Assembly (NCBI GenBank): GCA_020975725.1
Contig: QXJR01000009.1
Coordinates: forward strand, 806,001 to 870,000
Length of the DNA: 64,000 nt
From: Picocystis sp. L7
Lineage: Eukaryota; Chlorophyta; Picocystophyceae; Picocystales; Picocystaceae
Reading direction: 5' to 3'
The notes beneath the pieces were generated by a model. That model was not told the origin of the DNA and searched no databases. It saw only the letters and a program-made list of their open reading frames with translations. Shown in pieces: positions 42,511 through 54,681 of this stretch. Both the position numbers and the translations under genes were made by a program. Numbering within the stretch: position 1 is the first letter of the stretch; each line of letters begins with the position of its first letter.

Positions 42511-45500
42511 TGGCGCTCCGTCCGGTAACTATAGTTACCGAGACGGAGCCGGGAGCGAAATCTGCAGCCGCCCCGGTTACCAAGAAAAGGGATCCCGTCT
42601 GCCTCCATTCACTCACTAACAACAGGCCTAGACATGAGTTCCTTGCTGCTGAGACTTATTTTGGGAAGAAGCCCAACAAAATCAGAACCCAAGCATACCT
42701 GGACACCCTAGCGAGTTATTGTTTCATCAGTGAACGACTCTTCGATACACTGCGGCAATCTGACCCACAGGGTCTGTCCTGGGGATACACTACACAGACT
42801 TACGAATACAGTGTGGCTGTGGGCGAGCAAGTCCACACTGCCCCAGTAATTCAGGCTTCATTTTCGATCGATGGGTTCCGAGCCCGCATCGAGTTTGGAG
42901 TGGCACCTCTGGAAACATTCGATTGTATTCTGGGTGCGACCTTCTGTCACAAGCATTTGAAAGCACTTGATTGGCAGAATCATCGAATGATTCTCTGCAA
43001 CAAAAATGGGACCAGTTTCTCAGTATATGGAGACCATCAGTTCCTCGCATCAAGGAAGCTGGACCTGATCGTTCCACGCAGTGAGGCTCGGAAAGCGGTG
43101 AAGCACCCTGGCTGTCTACTCTTAATGATACAGCCAATGGACACGACCCCTGAACTGGTCAGTGAAGAATCAGATTTTAGCGCTATGCGCAGCACAGTCA
43201 GCGACGAATGGCCACTAAGCGATAGCGATAAGGAAAGGCTGGATACTTTAGTGAACAAGCGATACAAGCATTTATTTGAACCTCGCACAGAGCTACCGCC
43301 TGAACGGGCACCGGGCGAGCTATTCAAAATCCAGTTGGTCGATGGCGCTACGCCACAGTACAGAAATTACTATCGCCTCTCCCCGCAACAACAGGCTGCC
43401 CTGAAAGAGCTAGTGGCTGAATATGTTGACGCTGGGAAGATGGACCTCTGTGCTGGGTCAAGCTGGGGAGCCCCAGTCATCCTGGTTCCTAAGAAGGACG
43501 GTGGCTGGCGTGTCGTGTTCGACTATCGTTTATTGAACAGTGTCACCGTCAAGGACAGGTACCCCCTCCCCAGAATTGATGACTATTTACAGAATCTCCG
43601 GGGTGCAAAATTCTTCTCCTCCCTGGATGCGCTGGACGGTTTCCATCAGGTGCGAATGGATCCTGCAGATATTGACAAAACAGCAGTTGTTACCCCGTTC
43701 GGGTCTTATGTATGGAAGGTTATGCCCATGGGGGCAGCCAACGCCCCAGCCATGTTTCAACGCATGATGAATAGGGTATTTGGGCATTTACTTTATCTGA
43801 AAGTATATATGGACGATATCTTGATACACTCCGAAACAGCAGAGCAGCACTTCAGCCACCTCGAGGAGTTCTTGGCCACCTGTGAGCACGCTGATATTCG
43901 GTTAAAAAGGTCAAAGTGCCACTTCTTTATGAGAAAACTGGAGTGGGTAGGATTCAGTATTAGGGACGGTCAGCTTGCTTGCACTGATCACTTACTGTCC
44001 AAGATACAGCAATTCCCCCGCCCCCGAACACAGCGCGAGAATATGGCCTTCCTTGGACTCTGCCAGTTTTACATGAGGTTCGTGCCTCACTATGCGGAGC
44101 TAGCGGCACCCCTCACTGAATTAAACCAGATTGCATTGAAGCATAATTTCGACGCTTACTGGAAGGCGCCGCAGGAACAATCCTATAAGGACCTGGTAAA
44201 AGCTTTAACCTCAGCGCCAGTACTTACGCTGTTTGATGAAGATCGGCCAATTAGGATCGAAACGGATGCATCTGATATTGGAATGGGTGCAGCCTTTATG
44301 CAGCAAGACAAGCAGGGCATGTGGCAACCGGTAGAATACTGGTCCAAGAAGTTCAACACGGCACAGCAGAACTACCATCCTGCTGAGAAAGAGACGTGTG
44401 CGATACTTTATGCACTGCAACATTGGAGGCACCTAGTATTTGGGCAGCAGTTTACTGTCGTCACCGACAATAAAGCTAGCCAGTTCATTGGGACAAAAGC
44501 GACCGAACAGCTCTCACCTCGCGAGATGCGATGGGTCGAAAAGCTGGCCTATTTCGCACCGTTTACGATCGAGTACAGGCCAGGCAAGGAGAATGTAGGC
44601 CCAGATTACCTTTCTCGACATTCAGCGAAAGTCAGCGGTGGCGAGACATACTGCATCTTAGACCTTTGCGCTGGCATGGGCACAACCTTGCGGGCGCTGG
44701 AGCTGGTGATACCGGAAGCTGCCCACATCACGATAGATTACATAGCAGTGGAGAAAGATAAGGACTGCCGTAGCGTAATTTCACGTGTGTTCCACCAAGT
44801 CCGCCTAGCCCGTCCTGGATTGTTCACACGTAAGGACATCTTCCGTTACGGCAACGATGTTACCACTCTAGTACATCGACGGAAACTCCCCCACGCGCAT
44901 CTGATTATTGCTGGGGTGCCCTGCCAACCATTTTCGAAGGCAAACACGGATTTTACCAGGCCCCCGTTAGGCCTGTATGATACCCGAGAGCTCTTTACAG
45001 CAGTGGCTAAGCTTCGCGAGCGTTTACGGTCACCTGATTTTATACTGGAATGCACTCCGTTTGCCCCTCATCTGGCGTCCCACTTGGAGACAGTTGCAGA
45101 ATGGTTTGGGGAGCCCCAACGCGAGGACCTGTCAGCGTATTGTGCACAGTCTCGACTACGACTGTGTTGGACATCATTACCAGCTTCTACACCGCAGATC
45201 AGCCTACTCGAACGACTTTCGATGACCTGGCAAGACTGCCTGGATGCTGGCTCACGAGTGCCGCTGGACGCATTCGATCAACCCCGCCTGAAATGCCCCA
45301 CCTTGATGGCTAGCGCACGATCCCACAGTGATCGCTCGCGTTCCACATGGGTGCATGATCTGGAGGGAGCATTGCGCCCGCTTACGATAACTGAGCGGGA
45401 GCGACTCGTCGGTATGCAAGCTGGGGACACTGCTGCACTTCACGTCAGCGAACCCAGTCGGCAGCGCATGTGTGGCAATGCATTCCCAGTGGGATGGATT

Positions 45501-47489
45501 GCGCACATGCTACACCGATGGATGAACCACACACGGACGCTTCGACCGCTAGCTAGCCGCAGTCCTGCGGGGACTGTGTGTGGATCAATCGCGTCTTTAA
45601 CAGATCAACATCCCGATCGAACATCCTTGACAGGACAGACCAATGAGCCGCCGCCTATACTCGACCGTATACGAGTTGCCGCTGAAGCTGATCCACAGTA
45701 CCAGAGGCTGTTGAGGTCACCCCCAGAGAAATCAACAGTACGCGATGGCCTCCTTTTTGAGGTCTCGACTAATGCTCAACCAGTCCTGGTCGTTCCATCG
45801 GACAATTCCTTGAGACAGGAGTTGTTGCATATGATACACGACCAGCGACACTTTGGATCTGCGCGAACGTTCGCAGATGCCAAGCGTCACTTCACATGGA
45901 CAGGCATCCGATCGCACATCGATCACTTTGTTTCACGTTGTCCTGTGTGTCAGCTTCAGAAACCTGGGAACCGGTCACGACTTGTGCCGTTATGTCCAGA
46001 ATTCAGATTCTACCCTTATCCATTCCACACGGTGGTGCTGGACGTGGTAGAAAACTTGCCCCTCACATCGCTAGGGCATAATGCAGTGCTAACTATTGTG
46101 GACAAATTTACGAAGTTCGCAATCTATATACCAATTCATTCAACTTGGAGTGCTCATCGACAAGCACAATGCATAATGGATGGCCTGGTGTACAAATACC
46201 ATACACCTGTGCATATACATACTGACAATGGCCCAGCTTATCGGGCCCTCTTCCAAGCTTTCTGCAGAGCCTTAGGAGTCAGGCATGTCACAGGGACACC
46301 ATACCACTCTCAGTCACAGGGTGGGGCAGAAAGGCAGCATCGCACACTTCTGCAGACGCTGCGTACAACGTGCGCTGAAAAACATCAGTGGGACCAGTAC
46401 TTGCAAGCTGCTGCGCATGCGTATAACGATACGGTGCACACTGTCACTCAGCACTCTCCTTTCGAGTTACTTTTTGGCTGCCCAGCCAGACTACCATGGC
46501 ATCTGCAACTGCCCACATGTGAAGGACTGGAGCAGAATCAAACCATTACCACCTTCGATAAGCGGGTCACAGCCTTGTTAGCCAAGCACCGTACGGTGTA
46601 TCAGGCCGTGCAGGACAATCTGGTCACGGCCGCCGACCAGATCGCTAAAGCTACAGCACATCGACCCAAGAAAGCCTTCGCTGTCGGAGACAAAGTAAAG
46701 GTCCAGTACGGCCTCAAAGGACCCACAGACAAACATAAATTGGATCCATATTTTGTGGGGCCCTACATAATCAAACAGGTGCTGAAAAACGGATCATACC
46801 AACTGGACTTACCACCGGGCTCTGCCTTTTCAGATCGCATACATGGCAACAGATTGGAACCTTGGGTGGACTCAGACTTGACACTATTCCCAATGGATGA
46901 ACACAGGCAGCCCGCTATAACACCCTTGCAAGATACAGCAGCCATGCAGCTTGAAGCTGCATCATACCGCATCAGAAGATACTTGCTCCGCGATTACTCC
47001 GCATTCCCTACATTGCCTGTTAAGTACTGGATTGAGAGCAATTTGACTGACGCTTCGCAACGATACTTCTGGGTGGATGAGTCCTCTCCCCTACTTGAGG
47101 AATTCTTACCGCTGGAAGAAAACAACGGGTGTATCCCTGAGAAGGGCATCACACCAGCAAACTATGAAGCCGTCAGGACACACAAAAAGACAACCTATCT
47201 GCAGTCGCCAGCTCCCATCATGATCAACACCTGGCCCTTCAACAAGTTACCATACGAGACAAGACGACGACCCCAACTGCCAGCGCCCTCAGACCTAGTA
47301 GGCTGCGTGATACAAGAATTGTTCCACTTGGAGGACAGGCCAGTGTACTATCAGGGCCTCGTCCAGGAAAAGGAAGGGGACCTTTTTGAAGTCTTATGGA
47401 CAGATGGAAAGACCGATTACTACCTCGAACATCAGGTTCGATCAATGATTTATGACCCAGTAGCCTACATATACGACTTCCAGGCATAG
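42432..47489 (+). CDS. Pol of the Ty3/gypsy element: protease, RT, RNase H, DNA methyltransferase, integrase
   Basis: A 1685-aa frame. Reverse transcriptase lies at about residues 280-530 (YMDDILIHS near 458) and RNase H at about 605-730. A C5 DNA methyltransferase occupies about 740-1030, recognised by the motif-I segment [14 protein letters not shown], the PCQ segment [26 protein letters not shown] and a C-terminal [13 protein letters not shown]. Integrase follows at about 1070-1330 with its His/Cys zinc-binding start and HTDNGPAY, then a GPY/F-like module and about 200 further residues. The order of the methyltransferase segments resembles the DNMT3 type. That tail is shared with the other gypsy family in this window. 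Confidence 0.92.
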   Translation: MLALPPIWSRPGGLQDGICDGCPKKLVALRPVTIVTETEPGAKSAAAPVTKKRDPVCLHSLTNNRPRHEFLAAETYFGKKPNKIRTQAYLDTLASYCFISERLFDTLRQSDPQGLSWGYTTQTYEYSVAVGEQVHTAPVIQASFSIDGFRARIEFGVAPLETFDCILGATFCHKHLKALDWQNHRMILCNKNGTSFSVYGDHQFLASRKLDLIVPRSEARKAVKHPGCLLLMIQPMDTTPELVSEESDFSAMRSTVSDEWPLSDSDKERLDTLVNKRYKHLFEPRTELPPERAPGELFKIQLVDGATPQYRNYYRLSPQQQAALKELVAEYVDAGKMDLCAGSSWGAPVILVPKKDGGWRVVFDYRLLNSVTVKDRYPLPRIDDYLQNLRGAKFFSSLDALDGFHQVRMDPADIDKTAVVTPFGSYVWKVMPMGAANAPAMFQRMMNRVFGHLLYLKVYMDDILIHSETAEQHFSHLEEFLATCEHADIRLKRSKCHFFMRKLEWVGFSIRDGQLACTDHLLSKIQQFPRPRTQRENMAFLGLCQFYMRFVPHYAELAAPLTELNQIALKHNFDAYWKAPQEQSYKDLVKALTSAPVLTLFDEDRPIRIETDASDIGMGAAFMQQDKQGMWQPVEYWSKKFNTAQQNYHPAEKETCAILYALQHWRHLVFGQQFTVVTDNKASQFIGTKATEQLSPREMRWVEKLAYFAPFTIEYRPGKENVGPDYLSRHSAKVSGGETYCILDLCAGMGTTLRALELVIPEAAHITIDYIAVEKDKDCRSVISRVFHQVRLARPGLFTRKDIFRYGNDVTTLVHRRKLPHAHLIIAGVPCQPFSKANTDFTRPPLGLYDTRELFTAVAKLRERLRSPDFILECTPFAPHLASHLETVAEWFGEPQREDLSAYCAQSRLRLCWTSLPASTPQISLLERLSMTWQDCLDAGSRVPLDAFDQPRLKCPTLMASARSHSDRSRSTWVHDLEGALRPLTITERERLVGMQAGDTAALHVSEPSRQRMCGNAFPVGWIAHMLHRWMNHTRTLRPLASRSPAGTVCGSIASLTDQHPDRTSLTGQTNEPPPILDRIRVAAEADPQYQRLLRSPPEKSTVRDGLLFEVSTNAQPVLVVPSDNSLRQELLHMIHDQRHFGSARTFADAKRHFTWTGIRSHIDHFVSRCPVCQLQKPGNRSRLVPLCPEFRFYPYPFHTVVLDVVENLPLTSLGHNAVLTIVDKFTKFAIYIPIHSTWSAHRQAQCIMDGLVYKYHTPVHIHTDNGPAYRALFQAFCRALGVRHVTGTPYHSQSQGGAERQHRTLLQTLRTTCAEKHQWDQYLQAAAHAYNDTVHTVTQHSPFELLFGCPARLPWHLQLPTCEGLEQNQTITTFDKRVTALLAKHRTVYQAVQDNLVTAADQIAKATAHRPKKAFAVGDKVKVQYGLKGPTDKHKLDPYFVGPYIIKQVLKNGSYQLDLPPGSAFSDRIHGNRLEPWVDSDLTLFPMDEHRQPAITPLQDTAAMQLEAASYRIRRYLLRDYSAFPTLPVKYWIESNLTDASQRYFWVDESSPLLEEFLPLEENNGCIPEKGITPANYEAVRTHKKTTYLQSPAPIMINTWPFNKLPYETRRRPQLPAPSDLVGCVIQELFHLEDRPVYYQGLVQEKEGDLFEVLWTDGKTDYYLEHQVRSMIYDPVAYIYDFQA

Positions 47490-47516
47490 AGCCCTCGAAG
47501 TCTGAAGCCGGGAGAG

Positions 47517-48242
47517 TGTTACGCAAGGTCACCCTACCCCCATCGAGGGTAGCTCCAATTCAAAGGATAGACAGTAACAATTGCAGTGAAAAGTGGGGAG
47601 AGGCCTTCCCTTAGTGAGGACTGACCCGGCTCTGAGCCCAATACTCTCGACGGGACGGGAAGTCCCCCCAATCAAGACTGGGACTGAATGGACCAGCTTC
47701 AGGAACCCGGGTTCACCCCCCTTACTAATTGGGAAACAGACCCGGGCTCAGTCGGGGCGAATCCCCCCCAAGTGGATCGAACGGTGGAATACCCTGGTGA
47801 CCGGATAGGGTCGGCAACTACACAGCCCGAGGACCGTCCGATGGGGACGCGGGGGCCCACGTGGGCCCCCAACTACCTGTTGAGCGGATAAGGAGGGCAG
47901 TTTCCACCACTCGTTCTCCACGAGAGATCGAAAGAAGAAGGGGAGCAACCCACTTGCTAGAAGAGAACTTTGCTTGAGCCAGCAACCGGCTGTCCCCTTT
48001 CCCTCGTGAGCTTGGTGCGCCATTCTCTTCGGTCGCCAACTGCTCCGGACGACCAGCAAGAAGCTCTCCTACGACCCCAACCGAGAGGAACTCCTCACTT
48101 GAAAAGGAAAGCGAGAGAAGACCGGGAACTAGGGACCTCCCAAGGCGCTCTACGACCCTTTTTCCTCCAACAACCGGACAAGGACAAGGTGCACAGGGAG
48201 AAAACGTGTGTGAAAAGTGTCCCTCACGGACGCTTGGTAACA
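47517..48242 (+). repeat. 3' LTR of the methyltransferase-bearing element
   Basis: Same 726 bp as 40482-41207. A purine-rich run precedes it. The 4-bp CTTC that follows (48243-48246) repeats the four bases before the 5' LTR. Confidence 0.95.
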
Positions 48243-48782
48243 CTTCCGTGAGGAGCTGAAGGTCATGCGCCGAGAAAGAGTGTACGACCGCGCAATGAGG
48301 GAGTACGAGGTGCAATCGAGATTGTTCCGCAAGAATCCGGTTCGCTTCCCGGAGCCACTGCCACTGGAAGAATACGTTGGGTGGCACTTGAAAGGACATT
48401 CCACCATCACGACTTCTTTGACGTACGAGTGTTCGACGCACATCGATGAAGTCGAAGTTGAAGTCGAGTCTCCAAACAAGGAGCGAAGTGGAAAAGACCA
48501 GTAGTAGGTTGTAAATGTAATCGGCTTGCATCTAGTACTACAAATGTTTTGAAATCAATGTAATAGTTGCTTCTTCTCAATGAATGCGTTTGACAGGACT
48601 TCTCTTGTCCACTTCCAAGAGTACAACTCCCATGCCCATTTGCAACTGATGGTTCTTGCAGTTGGTCCCCACAGTGATGGCTGCCCAAGCCTTGCAGTAG
48701 CTCCTACTTCCAAATAAAGACTGATGCTGATGAAAAGAAGGAATGCCGTTCATAGATTTGCTGTTGCTGAAAAGAAGGAATG
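48243..48782 (+). other. Transposon sequence resuming after the retroelement
   Basis: An open frame at 48265-48504 (RRERVYDRAMREYEVQSRLF region) ends with a charged tail. It is probably the downstream part of a gene in the Harbinger-like element. Near the right edge a sequence around GGAATGCCGTTCATAGATTT appears that recurs just beyond the solo LTR. Confidence 0.4.
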
Positions 48783-49915
48783 TGTTACGCCGGGTAAAGC
48801 TTACTCCTATGAAGCCACGCTCTTCTTTGTACCAATAGTAATTAGCGACAAGACCCCAACTACCGATCAGTTCATCGGACAGCCCTGTTGAAGTACCCGA
48901 AGTACTGGAGGCATGGATAGCCCCAACCAAAGGGTCGACCGACAGATCGACATGTGGGCCGACGAACGTTTCGTGGGACGGAACAAACTGTGCGTCCGAG
49001 GAACGAGCAACTAAGCCCAACAAACTCGTGTCGATCACAGCAAAATAGACCAATTATAAATCATTGGACAAACAAACCAGTGCGACTATATAAGGAGCGC
49101 GACACCTTACATGTAATAGAACTTACAACCTAATACGACATCAACAACGTGCCTTCTTCCTCCATTGAGCTCCACAAGCAGCTCTCGAACACTTGACAGT
49201 CATCACCGTCGACGTATCGCCACACCGGATCAGAAAGTGAACGTACGGAGGGAAAGAAAGAAACCCTACCAACCAGTTCACAACAGGTTCACAACAGCGA
49301 ACACTACAGAAATTTACTAGAGTGAAGAAGACCCTCATTCAACAATCCCCCCCCGGACTGATTTCCCAATTAGTCGGAGAGCTGTCCGGGCAAACCGGGA
49401 CTGAAAAGGCCCCCAACAACGGCCGAATCTCTCGGAATCTTTGAGGGGACAACGAAGGGCGAGGATGTTGTCCGACCAGATTGGGTGAATCACAAGCTCA
49501 GTGTTGAACCTTCCGATCGAAAAGCGGGGTCCACGTGACCACCAGCAACCGCTGGTTCGTAGGGGAGCTCCACTTGGACCGCTCCTTCCTATGGTGGCCC
49601 TTAGGGGGGCTCCTTTGCCGTGAAATAGAGAGAATTTGCTTAGCCTACGGGAGGACACGCTACCTCTCCCACGAGCTTGGCGCGTCATCTCCACACGGAA
49701 ACTGTTCTTCAAGACCACCGGAAGCTTTCTCGCGGCGTTCCTCGTGCTAGGGAGCCGAAGAACCCCCCTCTTGAGGCCACGCAAAAGGCCCGAGGAAGCA
49801 CAAGAAAAGGATTTCCTTGCAGCCCAACCGGCCTCTCCCACCTTCTCCCGTGGAAGCTCGAAGTACATCAGAGAAAACCGTGTGTAAAAGTGTTCCTCAC
49901 GGACGCTTTGTAACA
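48783..49915 (+). repeat. Solo LTR related to the methyltransferase element's LTR
   Basis: 1133 bp starting TGTTACG and ending GTAACA, flanked by a 5-bp GAATG duplication (48778-48782 and 49916-49920). Its last 60 bp resemble the end of the 726-bp LTR (ACGTGTGTGAAAAGTG versus CGTGTGTAAAAGTG, then CACGGACGC), but the rest differs, so it is a relative, not a copy. A TATATAAGG box lies near 49086. It may contain a nested piece. Confidence 0.7.
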
Positions 49916-50354
49916 GAATGCCGTTCATATATTTGTTGCTGCTGCTGGAAAGAAGGAAGTTGATGACGAAAAAAGAAGGAGAAGCTCTGCTGCTGACGAC
50001 AGTAACGTGCAAAAGTGCGCAAACTCTTGCACAGCCTTTTGCTGGAACCTTCCATCGACTTGTTCGTGCACGAAAGTGCAAGGATCCAACTTCGTCTCCT
50101 TCTCTTCCTTCCTTCTAGCTGCGATCCATGGCCTCGACTGGCCGAAAAGAAGAACACCAACGTAGAAAAAAATGTCAGCCTCACGAACGAAGACGACGTC
50201 GCTTGCACACGTTCCAACCACACGTACCGTCTCCCGCACGAGACATCAGCCTCTCGTATTCCTGCAGCGTCGGCGGTGCGATGCCAAGGTAGTCGGTGGT
50301 GACGCCACCACAAAGACACGTGTGAAAGATAGTCGATAATGCGGCGATCACATC
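49916..50354. other. Transposon interior between the solo LTR and the transposase
   Basis: About 440 bp of transposon sequence with GAAGAAG and TGCTGCTGC runs. No complete gene recognised. Confidence 0.35.
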
Positions 50355-51504
50355 CTACCTACCGGTTTGACGCAGTATGATTGAACGTCTCGTTTTGTCG
50401 CCCACGAGCGGCCAGAGCTGACCGATTTTCCCAAGCATCCATTCCACTGTTTGCCGGAATGAACTCATCTCCTCGTTGAAGGCCGCCTCACTTGCACTGA
50501 GGGCTCCGCGGTTTAACTCGATGCGGCCTATGAATGACACTCGAGAGGGAGTAGGCAGCGTCTCCATAGACGCTTATCGTACTTCCCAATCTGATGCTCA
50601 TTGCTCGAAGCCGATCCTCCACGTTCGATTGATGCAAGATGTTCCCGTCTCCACCCGAGCTTTCATGTGGACCATCGTAGTCCCAAATCAAGAAAGTGGC
50701 CAGGAACAAAGCTTGGTATTTCGTTGCGTGCATCCTCGTCCAACCATTATACGTTGCATCCTCTCCTTCCGTCGGTCTTCAAATCTTGAAGATCGTTCCA
50801 TCGATGAACCCGCAGCATGTGGGGATAAGGCACCCTTGCTGATGCAACTCCTGCGCCAATCGCGGGAGCTCATCCTCCCACACCTCCAATCGCAAAGCTC
50901 GCTTGGCATACGGATAGACGTGGTCGAGCATGGCATTATGCAACTCCAAGATCGCGGTTGGCAAGCGAACGAATGTTGCACTGAGGTGGTATAGGTTTTC
51001 CAAACCTGCGAGGCGTCGCAGCATCACCAACATTCCCTCCTTGCCGGTGAGGACCCTTCGAGATCCCGGCACTCGGATGATGGGAGGTACAAGGAGGATC
51101 CTCATGAGCTCCCGTATCTCCCAACCGACGAAGCGACAATGCTGTCGCAACCACTCATCGTCGAAGTTGGCGATTGGGCGCGGGATGTTCCCTACCACTC
51201 TGGCGAAGTTGAAACGGCGCTCCGCCTCCCTCAAGTCCTCCAAGCAGTCGTCCATGGCTTGGACGATCATTTCAAGTATGACGACAACGTCATCTCGATA
51301 TTCCTGGAATTGGGTGAACTCCACAAAGAGTTCCGACAGCTCGTCGAACTCTTCGCGGAGCTCCCTTCGCTCCAGTGCGCTCCCCATCCTCGAGGGCATG
51401 TCCGCGATCGAATCGTCGACTTCCCGCCGATCGGTTTTGGAACCACGAGGACGAGCCCCTCCGAGGACGTAAACCCTGTTGCACCAATTTTCCTCGAAGG
51501 CCAT
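50355..51504 (-). pseudogene. PIF/Harbinger-type transposase, broken
   Basis: Reads on the minus strand from the ATG at 51504. The N-terminal part is a helical region (EEFDELSELFVEFTQFQEYR, then FVGWEIRELMRILLVPP). The DDE domain begins with CCGFIDGTIFKI, continues with GWTRMHATKYQALFLATF and ISVYGDAAYSLSS, and ends with SSFRQTVEWMLGKIGQLW, as in DDE_4 transposases of the Harbinger superfamily. A TGA directly after FKI interrupts the frame near 50779, and the frame shifts again near 50490-50560, so no intact transposase is encoded. It converges with the accessory gene at the other end of the element. Confidence 0.75.
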
Positions 51505-51622
51505 GGTTAAATGCGATGGGTTAATCGACAAATCATTCTCCTGTCCCCCCGGGTTCGACAGATGGGGTAGGGCCGAAAACCATTCTGGTGCAACTCAGGG
51601 GCCTCGAGTTGCTCGAAAATGA

Positions 51623-51681
51623 GATTTTGGTGCAACTCGATTTGCTGGGGTCGAGAAAAACTCTCGAGTTGCACCAAAATC
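51623..51681. repeat. Perfect 18-bp inverted repeat at the right transposon end
   Basis: GATTTTGGTGCAACTCGA at 51623-51640 and its exact complement at 51664-51681 enclose 23 bp. The first 15 bases also occur at 39670-39684, on the far side of the nest. A weaker copy (TTCTGGTGCAACT) lies near 51583. Confidence 0.8.
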
Positions 51682-52277
51682 AAAATCAAGGCAATTGTAG
51701 AAGTCCTCCCTCGGCTTCATCGGGTTCGCCCTGGGTCTATTTGGACGGCTTGTATCGGGGAGACCCTTTGTACCCTCGGACCGTGGTACCAAGGGCGCCC
51801 CATCACCCGCCTTCCCAAGTCCTGAGCCGCACTCGTCCACTTGGGGAGGGGTAACCCGTCCTGCACGTGACCTAACATCGAGCGATTCAGAGCAAGCTCC
51901 AAGATCGCTTATCTAAGCTACTGCTTGACAACAATCGTTGTCAAACACCAGGTCCCATCGCAGAGCCGTGTTCACACCCTCTTTTTGGGGGGAATCCAAG
52001 GAACCGGGGGAGGATTTGCGTGTTCACACCCTCGACCTCGGGGAATGTCCGAACCGGATTTCCGACGCGAATATTCGGATTCTATTCATTGGTGGCCGTG
52101 CGGTTGGAAGGGCGACGTGACCATCGTAGCGCGGTGAAGGTGGAGCTCAGAGTTTCCATTGGGGGAAAAGTGTGAGCCAGCTAGCTTTCAAAGACGCGCT
52201 ACGCTTCAGCGTATTTGAAAATGGACGGACTCAAGACTTCATGGCGATCGCGAGCGCCAACCGTGAACGAATCGTAG
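51682..52277. other. Junction between two Harbinger-like elements
   Basis: About 600 bp. The word GTTCACACCCTC occurs twice, near 51967 and 52021, before GGGGGAATCC- and CGGGGAATG-like words. No host gene recognised; probably the left part of the second transposon. Confidence 0.35.
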
Positions 52278-53529
52278 GTGGCTTGGTTGCAAATACAGGA
52301 AGCTTTGGAAAAGGACGAAGACGACAAAGAAAGCGAGCGGAGGCAAAGTATGGTTGAAATGTTGCACACTCAGCAAACGGCATTGGTCATGTGCCTTGAG
52401 GTGGTGTCCAGCGCATTCGCCAACACTGCGTTGCCTAACATCCTGGAAGCCCAGGAGCGGTCTTGTTGGAACTTGAACAGGCGACAGAACAACTTCGAGG
52501 AGTTGTTTGGAAAACGAACGAACGAGGAGACGTTCAAGCGTCACATGCGTATGACAGAAAGCAGCTTCGAAAACCTTTTGGACTTGGTTCGGGATAGGTT
52601 GCAGCCGTCGCCTTTCTCGAGACTCGACTACATGTCCCCAAGGACAATACTGACCCTCACTGTGTTACGTCTTGCTCACGGATACACGTTTCATAACTTA
52701 GGTCAGTTGTTTGCGATTGGGGTATCCTCTGCGCAAAAGTGCTATGCCAAAGGTATCGAGGCGATTTGTGGTCTGCGAGTGCTGTTCATTAGGATGCCGT
52801 CAACTGAAGCGGACATTGCTTCTTGCATAGCCAGCTTCAGTGAACGTGGGTTTCCTAGTGCATGCCTGGTTGTGGATGGATGCCATGTCAAGGTAGAGCT
52901 AGCAGATCACTTTGACAGCCTACAGGATTTCGTATGCTACAAGGGGTTCTAGTCCTTGAACAGCATGGCGTATGTGGATGGGAATGGGATGTTTAGGGCA
53001 GTGCCATGTGGATGGGCAGGATCTTGCGCAGATGGTGGTGTCATCATGGAGATGCACTTCACCAAAATGCTGCAGGTGGGTTAGAGGGTGCATGGTTGGA
53101 TAGACTTAGGTTGTGCAAGTGTATTGATCGGTTTGATATTCACACCACTGGTACGGCACGTAGGATGCTTTGCTCACCAATATGCAAAGGCTGTACAAGC
53201 CTATCCCCTTACTCGATACTTCACGGCACAAAATCACTTTGCAGTTGCCTCCTATGGTATTGGCTAACTCGGCATTTGGACTGGAGGCTTGGCAGATGAT
53301 ACCGTTCAAAATTGACAACGGTGCAGTTTTCAAAATACAGCGGAGGTTCCACTGGATTCATATTAGTGCACGGGTGGTGGTGGAGCACGCCTTTGGGAGG
53401 CTCAAGGGTAGGTCCGGGTTGCTTCTTGGCACACACAAAACATCTTGGCAACTGGGAGCACATGCAATCATGGCTGCTTTGGTACTCCACTATTTTCTAG
53501 GTTTGCATAATCATGACTTCCTTGCTTAG
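52278..53529 (+). pseudogene. Second PIF/Harbinger-type transposase, broken
   Basis: A plus-strand transposase of a different lineage from the one at 50.4-51.5 kb. The N-terminal part (e.g. FKRHMRMTESSFENLLDLV) is followed by SPRTILTLTVLRLAHGYTFH, the DDE start ACLVVDGCHVKVE, and near the end ARVVVEHAFGRLKGRSGLLL, the typical final block. In-frame stops after KGF (near 52950) and in 53.0-53.1 kb plus a change of frame near 53170 break it. The accessory frame downstream is on the opposite strand, as in the first element. Confidence 0.75.
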
Positions 53530-53754
53530 TGGGCAGAGGGTGTAGAGGAATTGGAGAGTAGTGGGGAGGGTGCTAAAGGCCCAATGGGTAGTGCTCTGAC
53601 GGAACAGCTAGAAGCAGCAATGGTGTTTAAAGATGGATTCACTGATCTTCATGCTACATGGACAGCTGGTGCGTAGGAACAGGAACAAGTGAAGACACAA
53701 CCGCAGGTAAGTAATGCAGTAAGTATATTCTATGGTTGAGTGGAGCAGAGCACG

Positions 53755-54681
53755 CTAACAGTTCTTCCGCAGTGCCTCTTGCAAACTCATCACTTGCTGA
53801 ATTGCCTCATCTGCAGTTGGTCGAGGCCCAATGTAGCTCGTGATGAATTCAAGTGGGATGCACTGTGCTGCCAAGAAAGCAAGACGTTCATCCCAACTTC
53901 TCTGGATCTTCATAGCTCTGTCAAGAATGAGAGCCTCTCGATCATTGGTCTGAAGCTTGGCCTGAAAGTCTGTGATAGATTTTGTAACATGTGTTACAAT
54001 TTCTTGCACCGTACTTGACTGTTCCATCATGATTGAGACCACCTGGTCGTGCCTTCGGTCTGCGTTGCTAGGACGCCTGCCCTTTGGCATTGGCGGTGCG
54101 GCCTTACGAACGGGCGATGATGCTTCGTCTGGGCGAGTGGACTTCTTCTTACTGTAATCAATACCATCTTTTGCAGCAGTAGGAGAATTCTCGTACACCT
54201 TGCACTGCACGTCTCCAGATTTGCCGTCCATGCACACTTGTGAAGGTCCGTCGGTGCATGAAACATACTTGGTCGAAGGCGTGCAATTCTGTAGTATGAC
54301 TTGCGAAGGTGGACACACTGATGCCCTGTGTAGCATTGCTTGCTGCATGATGTCGAAGAACTGCCACTCAACTTCGTCGAGTTGAGCCTCTCCTGTGCAA
54401 TTCGCACGTTTCTTCACAACCTTCCCACAGTCGTCGAGGACTGTGACTGTCCCTCGCTTCTTTTCCTTGAAGACCTCCTAGAGGTACTTCCACTTCTCCG
54501 TGGCCTTTATTTTGAAGACCTCCTTGAGGTACGCATCGGCATCGATGTTGTGCTCGTCGCAGAAGTTGCGGAAGTCATGACCTCCCGTGACGAACCACGG
54601 TGCAAGCGCGCCCAGCTTGTCACACATTGCACGCCGCACCATTTGCCATCCACTTTCCATGTGCTTGCCTCGTGCAATATC
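53755..54681 (-). pseudogene. Accessory gene of the second Harbinger-like element, probable
   Basis: On the minus strand, 54417-53755 encodes 220 aa of protein-like sequence (e.g. SKKKSTRPDEASSPVRKAA, then DREALILDRAMKIQRSWDER). Upstream, 54681-54478 encodes GHDFRNFCDEHNIDADAYL before a TAG stop; the two parts are separated by a short duplicated GAGGTCTTCAA. No family recognised. Its place opposite a Harbinger transposase suggests the accessory DNA-binding gene. It is cut at 54682 by an LTR. Confidence 0.45.

Larger units (their letters stand above)
40482..48242 (+). mobile_element. Ty3/gypsy LTR retroelement with a cytosine-C5 DNA methyltransferase
   Basis: A 7.76-kb element that looks whole. 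It has two 726-bp LTRs that I could not tell apart by eye, starting TGTTAC and ending GTAACA, flanked by a 4-bp CTTC duplication. Parts in order: gag with zinc knuckle, protease-like region, reverse transcriptase, RNase H, a C5 DNA methyltransferase, integrase with GPY/F-type module, and a long C-terminal domain. Apparently identical LTRs mean a very recent insertion. It lies inside a Harbinger-like transposon. Methyltransferase-bearing gypsy elements have been reported from charophyte algae; the position between RNase H and integrase is what I see here. Confidence 0.95.
39670..51681. mobile_element. PIF/Harbinger-like DNA transposon carrying later LTR insertions
   Basis: The left edge is placed at GATTTTGGTGCAACT (39670-39684) and the right edge at its inverted copy AGTTGCACCAAAATC (51667-51681). 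Inside, the plus strand near the left end carries an accessory DNA-binding-like frame and the minus strand near the right end a Harbinger-type transposase, so the two genes converge. A Ty3/gypsy element (40482-48242) and a solo LTR (48783-49915) sit between them. I found no matching 3-bp target duplication at these edges, so the outer limits are tentative. Without the insertions the transposon would be about 3.1 kb. Confidence 0.45.

Noticed and set aside
49335-50081. 248-codon minus-strand frame
   Set aside because: It lies mostly inside the solo LTR and reads across its border.
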